Source: Hyphomonadaceae bacterium
GTDB taxonomy: Bacteria > Pseudomonadota > Alphaproteobacteria > Caulobacterales > Hyphomonadaceae
DNA length: 39,203 nucleotides
Assembly (NCBI GenBank): GCA_947478925.1
Contig: CANJXY010000012.1
Span: forward strand, 1-39,203
Direction of reading: 5' to 3'
The notes under the pieces were generated by a model. The model saw only the letters and a program-made list of their open reading frames with translations, ran no database searches and was not told where the DNA came from. Position numbers and translations under genes: made by a program. The first letter of the stretch is position 1, and the number at the start of each line of letters is the position of its first letter. Of this stretch, positions 7,926-16,456 are shown piece after piece.

Positions 7926-8645
7926 ATGTCCAAGAAGGACAAACCGAAGAAATCCGAAGCGCCCGCCGCCGATGCGGCCGGTGCTGAAGGCGCTGATGGC
8001 GCCCCCGCAAAGAAGAAGTTGGCCGGAAAGACGCTGGTCCTCTTCGTGATCCTCCCCGCTGTCCTTGTTCTTGGCGGCGGCGGCGCGGCTGCGATGATGC
8101 TGATGGGCGGTGGCGGCGCGGCCGCAGCGCCTGCCGAGGCCGGCGCAGACGGGCATGCGGTCCCCGAGGAAGGTCACGAGGAAGCCGCAGGGCATGAAGC
8201 AGCTGGCGAGCATGGTGCAGAGCCTGCCGCTGGCGGCGAACATGGCGGCGAACATGGTGGCGAGCATGGCGCTGAAGGAGCTGAGGCCGGCGGGGACGCC
8301 GCCGACGTTGGCCGCGTCATGCCATGCGAGACCGGTAACCCCTGCTATTATGCGATGCCCAAGCTCATCGTGAACCTCGCGAGCACGGGTGGTGCGCGCG
8401 CCACCATGATGGAGCTCGAACTTTCGCTTGAAGCGTCGGCGACAACGACCTTCAACCGCGTGCCTGAACTGATGCCGCGCCTGAAAGACACGCTGAATTC
8501 GTTCCTGCGTGAACTACGGGTCGAGGATCTCAACGGTTCGGGCGGCACCTACAGCCTGCGTCGCGAACTGCTCAAGCGGTTCAATACGGTGATGGACCCC
8601 AAGAAGCTCGATGCGGTCCTCATCGAAGGCATGCTGATCCAGTAG
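7926..8645 (+). CDS. fliL: flagellar basal-body protein FliL with His/Glu/Gly-rich linker
   Basis: FliL is an inner-membrane protein next to the stator that supports torque and, in Caulobacter, rotation. The product has 239 residues: a charged cytoplasmic N terminus (1-30), one membrane helix (about 36-60), a low-complexity periplasmic linker rich in Gly, Ala, Glu and His (about 64-125; seven His between 77 and 114), two Cys (134, 140) and the FliL domain (YAMPKLIVNLAS, MELELSLEA, RLKDTLNSFLREL, KRFNTVMDPKKLDAVLIEGM). The linker contains three tandem near-copies of a 12-base unit (8232-8267). The domain itself is normal, the linker is unusually long. fliM follows 11 bases downstream. Confidence 0.94.
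   Translation: MSKKDKPKKSEAPAADAAGAEGADGAPAKKKLAGKTLVLFVILPAVLVLGGGGAAAMMLMGGGGAAAAPAEAGADGHAVPEEGHEEAAGHEAAGEHGAEPAAGGEHGGEHGGEHGAEGAEAGGDAADVGRVMPCETGNPCYYAMPKLIVNLASTGGARATMMELELSLEASATTTFNRVPELMPRLKDTLNSFLRELRVEDLNGSGGTYSLRRELLKRFNTVMDPKKLDAVLIEGMLIQ
8232..8267 (+). repeat. three tandem 12-base repeats in fliL
   Basis: The unit GGCGGCGAACAT occurs twice exactly (8232-8243 and 8244-8255), then once with two changes (GGTGGCGAGCAT, 8256-8267). It encodes the repeated tetrapeptide Gly-Gly-Glu-His in the FliL linker. Since the unit is a multiple of three, changes in copy number would keep the reading frame, so linker length could vary between strains by slippage. Confidence 0.85.
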
Positions 8646-8656
8646 GACATCCAGGC

Positions 8657-9805
8657 TTGGCGAGCGACACACCCTCTGACGAAGATCTGGCGGCGAGCTG
8701 GGAGGCGAGCGTCTCCGGTGGTGATCAATCCGCCGCCGACGACGCGTGGAACGCCGAGATTCCGGGCAGCGGTGGCCCTCCGGCCGATGCGCCGCAATCA
8801 ATCGCCCAGCAGGCCGCCGGCTCCGAGCGCATCCTCAACCAGGACGAAATCGACAGCCTGCTCGGCTTCTCGATGGACGAGGATGCGAGCGCCAAGAAGA
8901 ATGGCATTCGCGCCCTCATCAATTCCGCGCTGGTATCGTACGAACGCTTGCCCATGCTGGAGGTCGTCTTCGACCGCCTCGTGCGCCTGATGACGACAAG
9001 CTTGCGTAACTTCACCTCCGACAACGTCGAGGTGTCGCTGGATGCCATCCAGTCCATGCGCTTTGGCGACTATCTCAACTCGATCCCGCTGCCGGCGATC
9101 CTGGCCGTGTTCAAGGCCAAGCAGCTCGACAATTTCGGACTGCTGACGGTTGATTCCAACCTGATCTACTCCATCGTCGACGTGTTGCTCGGCGGCCGTC
9201 GCGGCACGATTGCAATGAGGGTAGAGGGCCGCCCCTACACCACGATCGAACGCGTGCTGGTCACCCGCCTCGTCGAAGTCATACTGCTTGACGCCCGCAA
9301 GGCCTTCGATCCGCTGACGCAGGTCGATTTCGAACTTGATCGCATCGAGACCAACCCGCGCTTTGCCGCCATCGCCCAGCCAGCCAACGCCGCCATTCTC
9401 GTGAAACTGCGCATCGACATGGAGGACCGCGGAGGCCGCTGCGAGCTTCTGTTGCCCTACGCCACGCTCGAACCGATCCGGAAGATGCTGTTGCAGAACT
9501 TCATGGGCGAGAAGTTCGGACGCGACAACATCTGGGAAGGCCACCTCGCGACCGAGCTGTGGTCGGCCCCCACGACGCTGCGCGTCGTGCTCGACGAGTT
9601 CAAGCAACCGCTCGGCAAGATGATGAACCTGGCTGTCGGCGACACACTGGTGATGAACGCCACGCCCGATTCCAAGGCGCAACTGATGTGCGGCGATATC
9701 CACCTGACAACTGGCCAGGTCGGCCGCATCGGCCAGAAGGTGGCGATGCGCGTCGAAGCGCCGATCACACAAGCGGCCAAGCGACAGCTATTGGAGACAA
9801 GATGA
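8657..9805 (+). CDS. fliM: flagellar motor switch protein FliM
   Basis: FliM forms the middle of the C ring and binds phospho-CheY. The product has 382 residues. The CheY-binding-type motif LNQDEIDSLLGF is at 60-71, preceded by an acidic, Ala-rich extension that enteric FliM lacks. The middle domain follows (YERLPMLEVVFDRLVRLMT, SMRFGDYLNSIPLPAILAVF, FKAKQLDNFGLLTVDSNLIY, DVLLGGRRG) and then a C-terminal SpoA-type domain (VVLDEFKQPLGKMMNLAVGD, GQVGRIGQKVAMRVE). The only suitable start is the TTG at 8657; no in-frame ATG or GTG precedes the CheY motif at a sensible place. The TGA overlaps the next ATG as ATGA, suggesting translational coupling. Confidence 0.96.
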   Translation: MASDTPSDEDLAASWEASVSGGDQSAADDAWNAEIPGSGGPPADAPQSIAQQAAGSERILNQDEIDSLLGFSMDEDASAKKNGIRALINSALVSYERLPMLEVVFDRLVRLMTTSLRNFTSDNVEVSLDAIQSMRFGDYLNSIPLPAILAVFKAKQLDNFGLLTVDSNLIYSIVDVLLGGRRGTIAMRVEGRPYTTIERVLVTRLVEVILLDARKAFDPLTQVDFELDRIETNPRFAAIAQPANAAILVKLRIDMEDRGGRCELLLPYATLEPIRKMLLQNFMGEKFGRDNIWEGHLATELWSAPTTLRVVLDEFKQPLGKMMNLAVGDTLVMNATPDSKAQLMCGDIHLTTGQVGRIGQKVAMRVEAPITQAAKRQLLETR

Positions 9806-10140
9806 GCGGTATCTACTCACTGGCGTTCGAGGGCTTTCTCGCCGTCCTCCTCCTCATCGCGATCCTTTATTGCATCCGTCTCGACGGACAGCTCAAGGCG
9901 CTGCGTACCGGCAATAATCGCATGCTCGAAGCGGCGCGAGAGCTGCAGTCCTCTGTCGTGCACGCCGACAACGCCGTGACCGCGCTGCGCCGCTCCGCCG
10001 ACGCTGCCGGCCGTGATCTTCAGAACAAGATCGACGAAGCGCGCGCCATGGCGACAACCCCGCTCATTCGCGACGAGATGATCTCCGAAAACTCCGTCCG
10101 CCCCGTCGACTTCTCACTGCGTCGCCGCAGCGTGCTCTAG
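9802..10140 (+). CDS. DUF6468-like one-TM protein of the flagellar operon
   Basis: A 112-residue protein starting in an ATGA overlap with the fliM stop. It has one membrane helix near the N terminus (about residues 8-26, FEGFLAVLLLIAILYCIRL) followed by a helical, probably coiled-coil segment (LDGQLKALRTGNNRMLEAAR) and a basic C terminus (FSLRRRSVL). The arrangement matches the DUF6468 family found next to flagellar genes in Alphaproteobacteria. In Caulobacter a bitopic protein encoded just after fliM, PflI, affects where the flagellum is placed; I infer that this may be its counterpart but have not been able to align them. motE-like follows by 9 bases. Confidence 0.7.
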   Translation: MSGIYSLAFEGFLAVLLLIAILYCIRLDGQLKALRTGNNRMLEAARELQSSVVHADNAVTALRRSADAAGRDLQNKIDEARAMATTPLIRDEMISENSVRPVDFSLRRRSVL

Positions 10141-10149
10141 GGATACGCC

Positions 10150-10917
10150 ATGACGCTCAAGGTCATAACGCCGAAGGTCGGGGTCTTCTCCGCCGTGATC
10201 GCCGTGTCGATCGGCGCGCTTGCGTTCAAGGGCGTCGACATTGCGCAGGCCGCCTTCGCCGTCGAGGCCGATCCGGCAGCTGCAGCGGCGCCCGCCGATA
10301 CGTCTGACCTCACCGCGGGTGAGGCGGCGCCTGCGCCCGACGGGGCTCCGCCCGCCGCCGACGCCGCCGCGCCGACGCCTGAACAATGTCTCACGACGCT
10401 CAACTCTGCGGCCGAAGAGATGGGCCTCTCCTCGCAGGAGATCGTGGTTCTGCGCTCGCTCCAGGCCCGTCGCGAAACCCTCGACCAACGCGAATCCGGC
10501 ATCGCCACGCGCGAAGCCGCCGCCGCCGCTGCTGAAGGCCGCTTGCAGGAACAGATCGCCCAGCTGAAATCCGTCGAGTCTGACGTCCAGACGCTGCTCG
10601 ACAAAATGGACGCCAAACGCGACGAGCGTATGGCCGCCCTGGTCAAGACTTACGAGTCGATGAAGCCGAAGGACGCCGCGCGCATCTTCAACGGCATGGA
10701 CGATGGGATCCTCGTCGATCTCGCCAAGACGATGAAGCCCGCAACACTCGCCGCCGTAATGTCGTCGATGGAATCCAAGCGTGCCGAGGCCCTCACGCGC
10801 ATGCTGGCTGATCTGTCCAAGCCGCCCGCTAGCCTCACGCCCGCAAGCGCGACGCCAGCCGCCGCGATCCCGCCTGCCTCCGCAGCAAAATCACCAGCGG
10901 CGAAAACGCCGGCATGA
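10150..10917 (+). CDS. MotE-like flagellar protein (MgtE-N-type domain)
   Basis: A 255-residue membrane-anchored periplasmic protein. Domains in order: N-terminal hydrophobic helix (about 8-26), Ala/Pro-rich linker (40-78), coiled coil with QARRETLDQRESGIATREAA (about 95-160), and a MgtE-N/FliG-like helical domain (about 163-223: LVKTYESMKPKDAARIFNGM, DDGILVDLAKTMKPATLAAV, MSSMESKRAEALTRMLADLS), then an Ala/Pro tail. This is the layout of MotE, a chaperone for the MotC periplasmic motor protein in rhizobia. There is no motC here, so the role may differ. The TGA overlaps the next ATG as ATGA. Confidence 0.8.
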   Translation: MTLKVITPKVGVFSAVIAVSIGALAFKGVDIAQAAFAVEADPAAAAAPADTSDLTAGEAAPAPDGAPPAADAAAPTPEQCLTTLNSAAEEMGLSSQEIVVLRSLQARRETLDQRESGIATREAAAAAAEGRLQEQIAQLKSVESDVQTLLDKMDAKRDERMAALVKTYESMKPKDAARIFNGMDDGILVDLAKTMKPATLAAVMSSMESKRAEALTRMLADLSKPPASLTPASATPAAAIPPASAAKSPAAKTPA

Positions 10918-13900
10918 GCGTGTTGCGCCCTCCTTCGGGTTGGGCAATTCGCCTCTCCATGGCTGGAGCGGCGGCGATCACGTTTGCTGCGCCCGCCTTC
11001 GCCGACAGACCTGTTCAACTCAGCTTCTCGGAAGCGACAACCTATGCACGCATCACGGCGAAATGGGCCGATGGCGACGAGGTAGCGCCGCGCATCAGCG
11101 CGCAGGTCAACAACCAGGTTCTGATCCTGACCTTCGACCAGAAAGTGAAGATAAATCTCGAGAAGCTGAAGGAAGGTCTGCCCAACTGGGCCGCCGTCAC
11201 CTTCATGGATCCGGACGGCATGACCGCCCGCATCGGCCTCAAGCAGGTCCCACGCCTTGCCGTCTCTACCTCCGCCGATCTTGTCGCCGTCGATCTCATT
11301 CCCGAAGCCTCCAGTGTGAAGCCACCCAAACTGCTCTCGCCACTGGTCGCGAAACAGAAGGCTGTCGCAGAAGCCAAGCGCATTGCCGCCCTGCCGCCGC
11401 CCGTGGCGCTGGAGCCGCTCGAAGTACGCGGCAGCCAGTCCGGCGACAGTTCGCGGATCGCCTTCTACTGGGACAACAAGACCAGCTATAAGGTTGTCTC
11501 GCAAACCGATGGCGTGATGAAGATCCAGTTCGCCAAGCGCGCCAAGCCGGATCTCGCCTACCTGCACATTACGCCGCCCGCGAACCTCGCCGATTTCCAG
11601 GGTGAGAATTCCGATAAGGGCTATCTCGTCACCATCGCCTCGAAGGACAAGCTGCCGATCAAGGCCTTCCTCGAAGGCGACACGCTCGTGGTCGACATCT
11701 CGAAGCCGCTGCCGCCGGAGGCGCCGGCAGAGAAGGGCGCCAACGCGCCCAAGGTCACGCCTGCGCCTGCCGCAAAAACCGTCAAGACCGACGATACGGG
11801 CGCGATCATGCTGACCCCGCCGCGCGGTCAGGCGCAGTCCGCCGACCTGCCAACCCCGCCCGCCGCCACGGATGTGATCGGTGGCGCCGAGCGCGTCACG
11901 TCGATGGCGAAAAGCTGGAACGATCCGGCGCCACGCAATGGCGTTGTTATCGTCAAGGCCTCCCCTCTGCCGAACGGCATCGCGCTGTCCTTCCCGTTCG
12001 CAGCGCCGGCCCCCGCCGCCATCTTTGCGCGTGGTCCTGTCACCTGGGCCATCTTCGCTGCGAACGCCGATCTCAAACTCGACCCTTCGCTTCTGCCTAT
12101 GGGCTACCGCGCCCGTACCTTCCGCGTAAAGAACGCCACCATCCTGCGACTTGAAACGCCCAAAGGTCTCAGCGTCTCGGCCCGGATGGATGAATCGACC
12201 TGGACGCTCAAGGTTGCGTCCACCGCTGACAAGCCCGAGCGCTTCGTCAAGGCAGATCGCAAGGCCGGGGAAGATGGCCGCTCCCGCATCGAGGCGATGC
12301 TGATCGGCGCCAGTGGCATCGTCTGGTTCGAGGATCCGGTGATCGGCGACCAGCTTGCCGCGGCCGTTTCCTACGGCCCCTCAACCGCCTCCGCTACGCC
12401 GCGCGACTTCGTGGAGGCCTCGCTCCTCGCCACGGCTCACGGCATCGCAATAGTCCCGAAGTCGGACGACGTGCAGGTAACGATGGAAGGCGAGCGCGTT
12501 GTCGCTTCCATGGCATCGAACCTACAGACGTTGCCTGACGCCTCGGTCGGGACCGGTAGTTTGACGCCGAGCGAGATCAATCCCGCCTTCATCGACTTTG
12601 CCGCCTGGGGGGGCGCCCGCGGCGCCCAGTACACCAAGCAACTCGTCGCGCTCGAGGGCAAGGCAGCCGATGTCGTACCTTCAACGCCCGCTGGTGGTGA
12701 AGCAGCGCTCAACCTCGCGCGCTTCCATCTCGGCCACGGCCAGGCACAGGAAGCGCTCGGCGTACTTCGCGCTGCAGCCGCTGGCCGGCCTGAACTCGAA
12801 CAGGACCCCAACTTCCTCGGTATGCGTGGCGCCGCCAATTACATGTCCGGCCGTCTCAAGGATGCCGAAGCAGATCTCTCGCGCGGCCTCCTGCGCGCCG
12901 ATCCGTCTGCCGCCCTCTGGCGTGCGATGGTCGCAGCAGGCAAGGGTGAATGGGATCGCGCCATCGAATTCTTCCGCGCCGCCGAACGTCAGCTCTATCT
13001 CTATCCAACCGTGCGCGGCGCCGAATTCTCCGCCGTGTGGGCCGAAGCCGCCCTGCGCGCAAACGACTACGACACGGCCCGCCGCCAGGCCAATCTTGCC
13101 GTCTCCAATGGCGAGCGCGAGGTGAAGGAACGCGGACAGCTGGTACTCGCCAATCTGCGCGCCACTATTGATGGTCCCGCCGCCGCCTGGCCCGAACTCG
13201 ATCGCCTGTCAAAATCCGCCGTCGAACCTGTGGCCGTGCGCGCCGAACTGCGCCGGCTCGAACTCGCCGTGCCGGCCGGCAAGATGAGCGCCAATGAGGC
13301 CGCTGAACAGCTTGAGGCGCTTCGCTTCCGTTGGCGTGGCGACGAAGTCGAAATGGCGACCGTCGGTATTCTCGCCGACCAGTACATGCGTGTCGGTCGC
13401 TTTCGTGATGCGCTGCTGCTCGCCCAGTCCACGGCTATGCGCGACACAAACGCGCCCGGCGCGCGCGAGCTGCGGCTCAAGCTAGCAGACTATTTCCGCC
13501 GCCTGTTCCTGACTGGCGAAGCCGACCGCCTCGATCCGATCCAGGCCGTCGCGCTGTTCTACGAATTCGACGACTCGCTGATGCCGATTGGGCCTGATGG
13601 CGACCAGATGGTACGCAAGCTCGCCCAGCGCCTCGTTGCGTTCGATCTGCTCGAACCGGCTTCGGCCCTGCTGCAATACCAGGTCGACAACCGTCTGCGC
13701 GGCGTCGGCAAGGCAGCCGTCGCAGTTGACCTTGCCTCGATCTATCTGTGGGACAAGCGGCCGGACAAGGCGCTCGCCGCCCTCAACTCGACGCGCATTC
13801 CCTCATTGCCCAAGCCGCTCGCACTTGAACGTCGCCTGCTCGAAGCCGCTGCCTATCGCGACCTCGGCCGGTTCGACCATGTCATCGAACTCGTCGAACC

Positions 13901-14285
13901 GCTCGAAGGGGTCGAACCGAAATCCCTGATGGCTGACGCCTACTGGCGCGACCGCAAATGGACCGAAGCAGGCCGCGCGCTGCTCGCCATGCTGCAAGGC
14001 ACGGCTCAGGTCACGACCAAGGATGCCGACCTCGTCTTCAAGACCGCCATCGCCGCTCGTATGGCAAAGGACCCCGGGATGATTGCGCAGATCCGTGGCT
14101 ACGCGAAAGCTATGGAAGGCAACGCCAACAAGGCCTCGTTCGATCTCATCACCGCGCAGACCGATGTCACGGGCGCCAGCCTCACCGAAGCCGTCCGCCG
14201 GCTCGCCGACGCCCCGCGTGTCGACGCATTCGCCACGGCCATGAAGAAGCGCTTCGACGCGCCCAAGGCCACGCCCGCTGGTTAG
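10914..14285 (+). CDS. 1,123-residue exported TPR protein ending the fliL operon
   Basis: A very large exported protein with a signal peptide (MAGAAAITFAAPAFA near residues 16-30). An N-terminal part of about 560 residues is rich in beta-type sequence with repeated short domains (for example LSFSEATTYARITAKWADGD and VVVDISKPLPPEA-like segments, reminiscent of AMIN-type periplasmic modules). From about residue 590 to the C terminus it is helical with tetratricopeptide-like repeats (ALNLARFHLGHGQAQEALGV, NYMSGRLKDAEADLSRGLL, GKGEWDRAIEFFRAAERQ). It starts inside the stop of the motE-like gene (ATGA), so it is made with the flagellar proteins. Proteins of this kind sit at this place in Caulobacterales, but I know of no defined function. 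It probably acts as a periplasmic scaffold. Its stop overlaps the convergent flavoprotein gene by four bases. Confidence 0.82.
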   Translation: MSVLRPPSGWAIRLSMAGAAAITFAAPAFADRPVQLSFSEATTYARITAKWADGDEVAPRISAQVNNQVLILTFDQKVKINLEKLKEGLPNWAAVTFMDPDGMTARIGLKQVPRLAVSTSADLVAVDLIPEASSVKPPKLLSPLVAKQKAVAEAKRIAALPPPVALEPLEVRGSQSGDSSRIAFYWDNKTSYKVVSQTDGVMKIQFAKRAKPDLAYLHITPPANLADFQGENSDKGYLVTIASKDKLPIKAFLEGDTLVVDISKPLPPEAPAEKGANAPKVTPAPAAKTVKTDDTGAIMLTPPRGQAQSADLPTPPAATDVIGGAERVTSMAKSWNDPAPRNGVVIVKASPLPNGIALSFPFAAPAPAAIFARGPVTWAIFAANADLKLDPSLLPMGYRARTFRVKNATILRLETPKGLSVSARMDESTWTLKVASTADKPERFVKADRKAGEDGRSRIEAMLIGASGIVWFEDPVIGDQLAAAVSYGPSTASATPRDFVEASLLATAHGIAIVPKSDDVQVTMEGERVVASMASNLQTLPDASVGTGSLTPSEINPAFIDFAAWGGARGAQYTKQLVALEGKAADVVPSTPAGGEAALNLARFHLGHGQAQEALGVLRAAAAGRPELEQDPNFLGMRGAANYMSGRLKDAEADLSRGLLRADPSAALWRAMVAAGKGEWDRAIEFFRAAERQLYLYPTVRGAEFSAVWAEAALRANDYDTARRQANLAVSNGEREVKERGQLVLANLRATIDGPAAAWPELDRLSKSAVEPVAVRAELRRLELAVPAGKMSANEAAEQLEALRFRWRGDEVEMATVGILADQYMRVGRFRDALLLAQSTAMRDTNAPGARELRLKLADYFRRLFLTGEADRLDPIQAVALFYEFDDSLMPIGPDGDQMVRKLAQRLVAFDLLEPASALLQYQVDNRLRGVGKAAVAVDLASIYLWDKRPDKALAALNSTRIPSLPKPLALERRLLEAAAYRDLGRFDHVIELVEPLEGVEPKSLMADAYWRDRKWTEAGRALLAMLQGTAQVTTKDADLVFKTAIAARMAKDPGMIAQIRGYAKAMEGNANKASFDLITAQTDVTGASLTEAVRRLADAPRVDAFATAMKKRFDAPKATPAG

Positions 14286-15463
14286 GCGTTCTGCCCGGCA
14301 GCCCAGCCCGAGCTCCACGCCCACTGGAAGTTATACCCGCCAAGCCATCCGGTGACGTCGACACACTCGCCCACGAAATAGAGACCCGGCACAGACTTCG
14401 CTTCCATCGTTTGCGAGGATAGCCCGGCCGTATCGACGCCACCGACCGTCACCTCCGCCGTCCGCCAACCCTCGGTTCCGCTCGGCGTGACCCGCCACGC
14501 ATTCACCGCATCGGCCACAGCCCGCAGCTTCACATCCGACAAATCCGCCAGCCGCGATGTCGCAAACGTCCGCGCTGCAAGCTGGTCCGCCAACCGTTTT
14601 GGCAGGATCAGCGCGAGCGCGTTATCGAGCTGCAGCCGTGGCCGCTCCTTCCGCTCCCGCTTCAGCTCTTCGAAAGCATCCCGCCCGCGCGCGAGATCGA
14701 TCACGATCTCATCGCCGTCTCGCCAGTAGGACGAGATCTGCAGAATGCTCGGGCCAGACAAGCCCCGATGCGTGAACAGCATCCCTTCATCGAAACGGAT
14801 TTTGCCGCAAGTTACGCGAGCCGCTACTGAGATACCCGCCAGCTCCGAAATCGGCTCGATGTCAGGCGAGCCAAACGTGAACGGGACAAGGGCAGGGCGC
14901 GGCTCGACAATCTTCAGCCCGAACTGCTCAGCAATGTCATACGCGTACCCAGTCGCGCCCATCTTCGGAATCGACTTGCCCCCCGTCGCAATCACCAGCG
15001 AGGCACACGCAATCGCGCCAGACGAAGTCTCGACCACAAACCCATCGGCAGTCCTTGTCACGGCCCCCGGCTCGACCTCCAGCCGCAACTCTCCACCCGC
15101 CGCGCGCAGATCCTCGAGCAACATGTCGATGATCTGCCTGGCGGATCCGTCGCAGAACAGCTGGCCGAGTGTCTTTTCATGCCAGGCAATCCCCTTTGCA
15201 TCGACGCGCGCAATAAAGTCCCCGGCCGTGAACCGCTTCAGCGCCGACACGCAGAAGTACGGGTTTTCCGACAGGAACTGTTTCGGGCTCGCATCACGAT
15301 TGGTGAAATTGCATCGGCCCCCGCCCGAGATCCGGATTTTCTCCGCAGGTTTGTCGGCATGATCGATCACCAGGACGCGCCGGCCCCGCCGACCCGCTTC
15401 GATCGCACACATCAGACCGGCAGCCCCGGCCCCGATCACCAGTAGGTCGGTCGCTTCGCTCAT
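14282..15463 (-). CDS. HI0933/YhiN-like FAD-dependent oxidoreductase
   Basis: A 393-residue flavoprotein of the HI0933/YhiN family (also called aminoacetone-oxidase-like). It has the dinucleotide-binding start LLVIGAGAAGLMCAIEAGRR, the family signature ISGGGRCNFTN, an internal GGKSIPKMGATGYAYDIAEQ, FTHRGLSGPSILQISSYWRD and a C-terminal FAD contact region (VGECVDVTGWLGGYNFQWAW, then SSGWAAGQNA). The length is normal. The physiological substrate of the family is unclear. The ATG is at 15463; the gene reads toward the flagellar operon and overlaps the giant TPR gene's stop. It diverges from the enoyl-CoA hydratase gene. Confidence 0.93.
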   Translation of the reverse strand: MSEATDLLVIGAGAAGLMCAIEAGRRGRRVLVIDHADKPAEKIRISGGGRCNFTNRDASPKQFLSENPYFCVSALKRFTAGDFIARVDAKGIAWHEKTLGQLFCDGSARQIIDMLLEDLRAAGGELRLEVEPGAVTRTADGFVVETSSGAIACASLVIATGGKSIPKMGATGYAYDIAEQFGLKIVEPRPALVPFTFGSPDIEPISELAGISVAARVTCGKIRFDEGMLFTHRGLSGPSILQISSYWRDGDEIVIDLARGRDAFEELKRERKERPRLQLDNALALILPKRLADQLAARTFATSRLADLSDVKLRAVADAVNAWRVTPSGTEGWRTAEVTVGGVDTAGLSSQTMEAKSVPGLYFVGECVDVTGWLGGYNFQWAWSSGWAAGQNA

Positions 15464-15612
15464 GCGGCCTGATGCGTTGCCCTAAGGTGATTTGCCAGCG
15501 AATTCGTCACAGCCCGAAATTGCAGGTTACTCAACGTCACCCAGTCACAACGCTACTGGCAGAGACGTAACGCGCGCGTAAGGTGGCCGGACAGTGCAGT
15601 CGAGGAAGCGCC

Positions 15613-16401
15613 ATGGCCTATACAAAGATTGAGCTCGAACGGGACGGCAATGTCGCGATCATCCGCCTCAACGATCCCGCCACGCTGAACGCCGTCACGG
15701 TCCAGACCCTCGAAGAGATCGACGCGGCCCTGAGCGAAATCAGCGGCTGGGCCCGCGCCATGGTCCTCACCGGAGCAGGCCGCGGCTTCTGCTCCGGCGC
15801 CAATCTCACCGGCGGCATGGGCGTTGGACAGGCGGAAGGTCCGCCCGACGGCGGCCGTGTCCTCGAAACACACATCAACCCGTTGATGCTCCGCCTCCGC
15901 GACCTGCCGATCCCCTGGGTCTCGGCGATCAAGGGTAGCGCCGCCGGCGTCGGATGCTCCTTTGCGCTCGCCGCCGACATCGTGGTGGCAGGCGAAGGCG
16001 CCTTCTTCCTGCAGGCCTTCGCGCGCATCGGTCTCGTGCCGGACGGCGGCTCGAGCTGGCTGCTCGCCCGCGCCATCGGCCGCCAGCGCGCCATGGAGAT
16101 GATGCTCCTCGGCGAGCGTATCCCCGCCGCGAAGGCATTCGAGTGGGGCATGGTCAATCGCCTTGTGCCCGACGACAACGTCATGCCCACGGCGCTTGAA
16201 CTCGCGCACAAGCTCGCCGCCGGACCTACCAAATCCCTCGCCATGATCCGGCGCATGGCCTGGTCCGCGTCCGACGCCACGTTCGAAGACGCCATGAAGA
16301 CCGAACGCAACAACCAGCGCGACGCTGGCCGCACCGCAGACCATCGTGAAGGCGTCGTCGCCTTCATCCAGAAACGCCCCGCCAACTTCACAGGCGCCTG
16401 A
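15613..16401 (+). CDS. PaaG-like enoyl-CoA hydratase/isomerase
   Basis: Crotonase-superfamily enzyme of 262 residues acting on acyl-CoA thioesters. It shows the two oxyanion-hole segments, GRGFCSGANLTGG (57-69) and GSAAGVGCSFALAADIV (108-124), and the downstream FARIGLVPDGGSSWLLARAI (136-155). In classical hydratases two glutamates do catalysis. Here the second position is Asp144 within GLVPDGG, which is typical of PaaG-type isomerases rather than crotonase. I therefore prefer an isomerase or an unusual hydratase. The ATG at 15613 follows GAGGAAG; the frame upstream to 15583 is not counted. The thiolase gene starts 55 bases downstream, consistent with a fatty or aromatic acyl-CoA degradation pair. 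Confidence 0.88.
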   Translation: MAYTKIELERDGNVAIIRLNDPATLNAVTVQTLEEIDAALSEISGWARAMVLTGAGRGFCSGANLTGGMGVGQAEGPPDGGRVLETHINPLMLRLRDLPIPWVSAIKGSAAGVGCSFALAADIVVAGEGAFFLQAFARIGLVPDGGSSWLLARAIGRQRAMEMMLLGERIPAAKAFEWGMVNRLVPDDNVMPTALELAHKLAAGPTKSLAMIRRMAWSASDATFEDAMKTERNNQRDAGRTADHREGVVAFIQKRPANFTGA

Positions 16402-16456
16402 CCTAAACGCCGCCTGAGCCATCCCCATCATCCCTTTCCGCCCCCGGAGATCTGAC

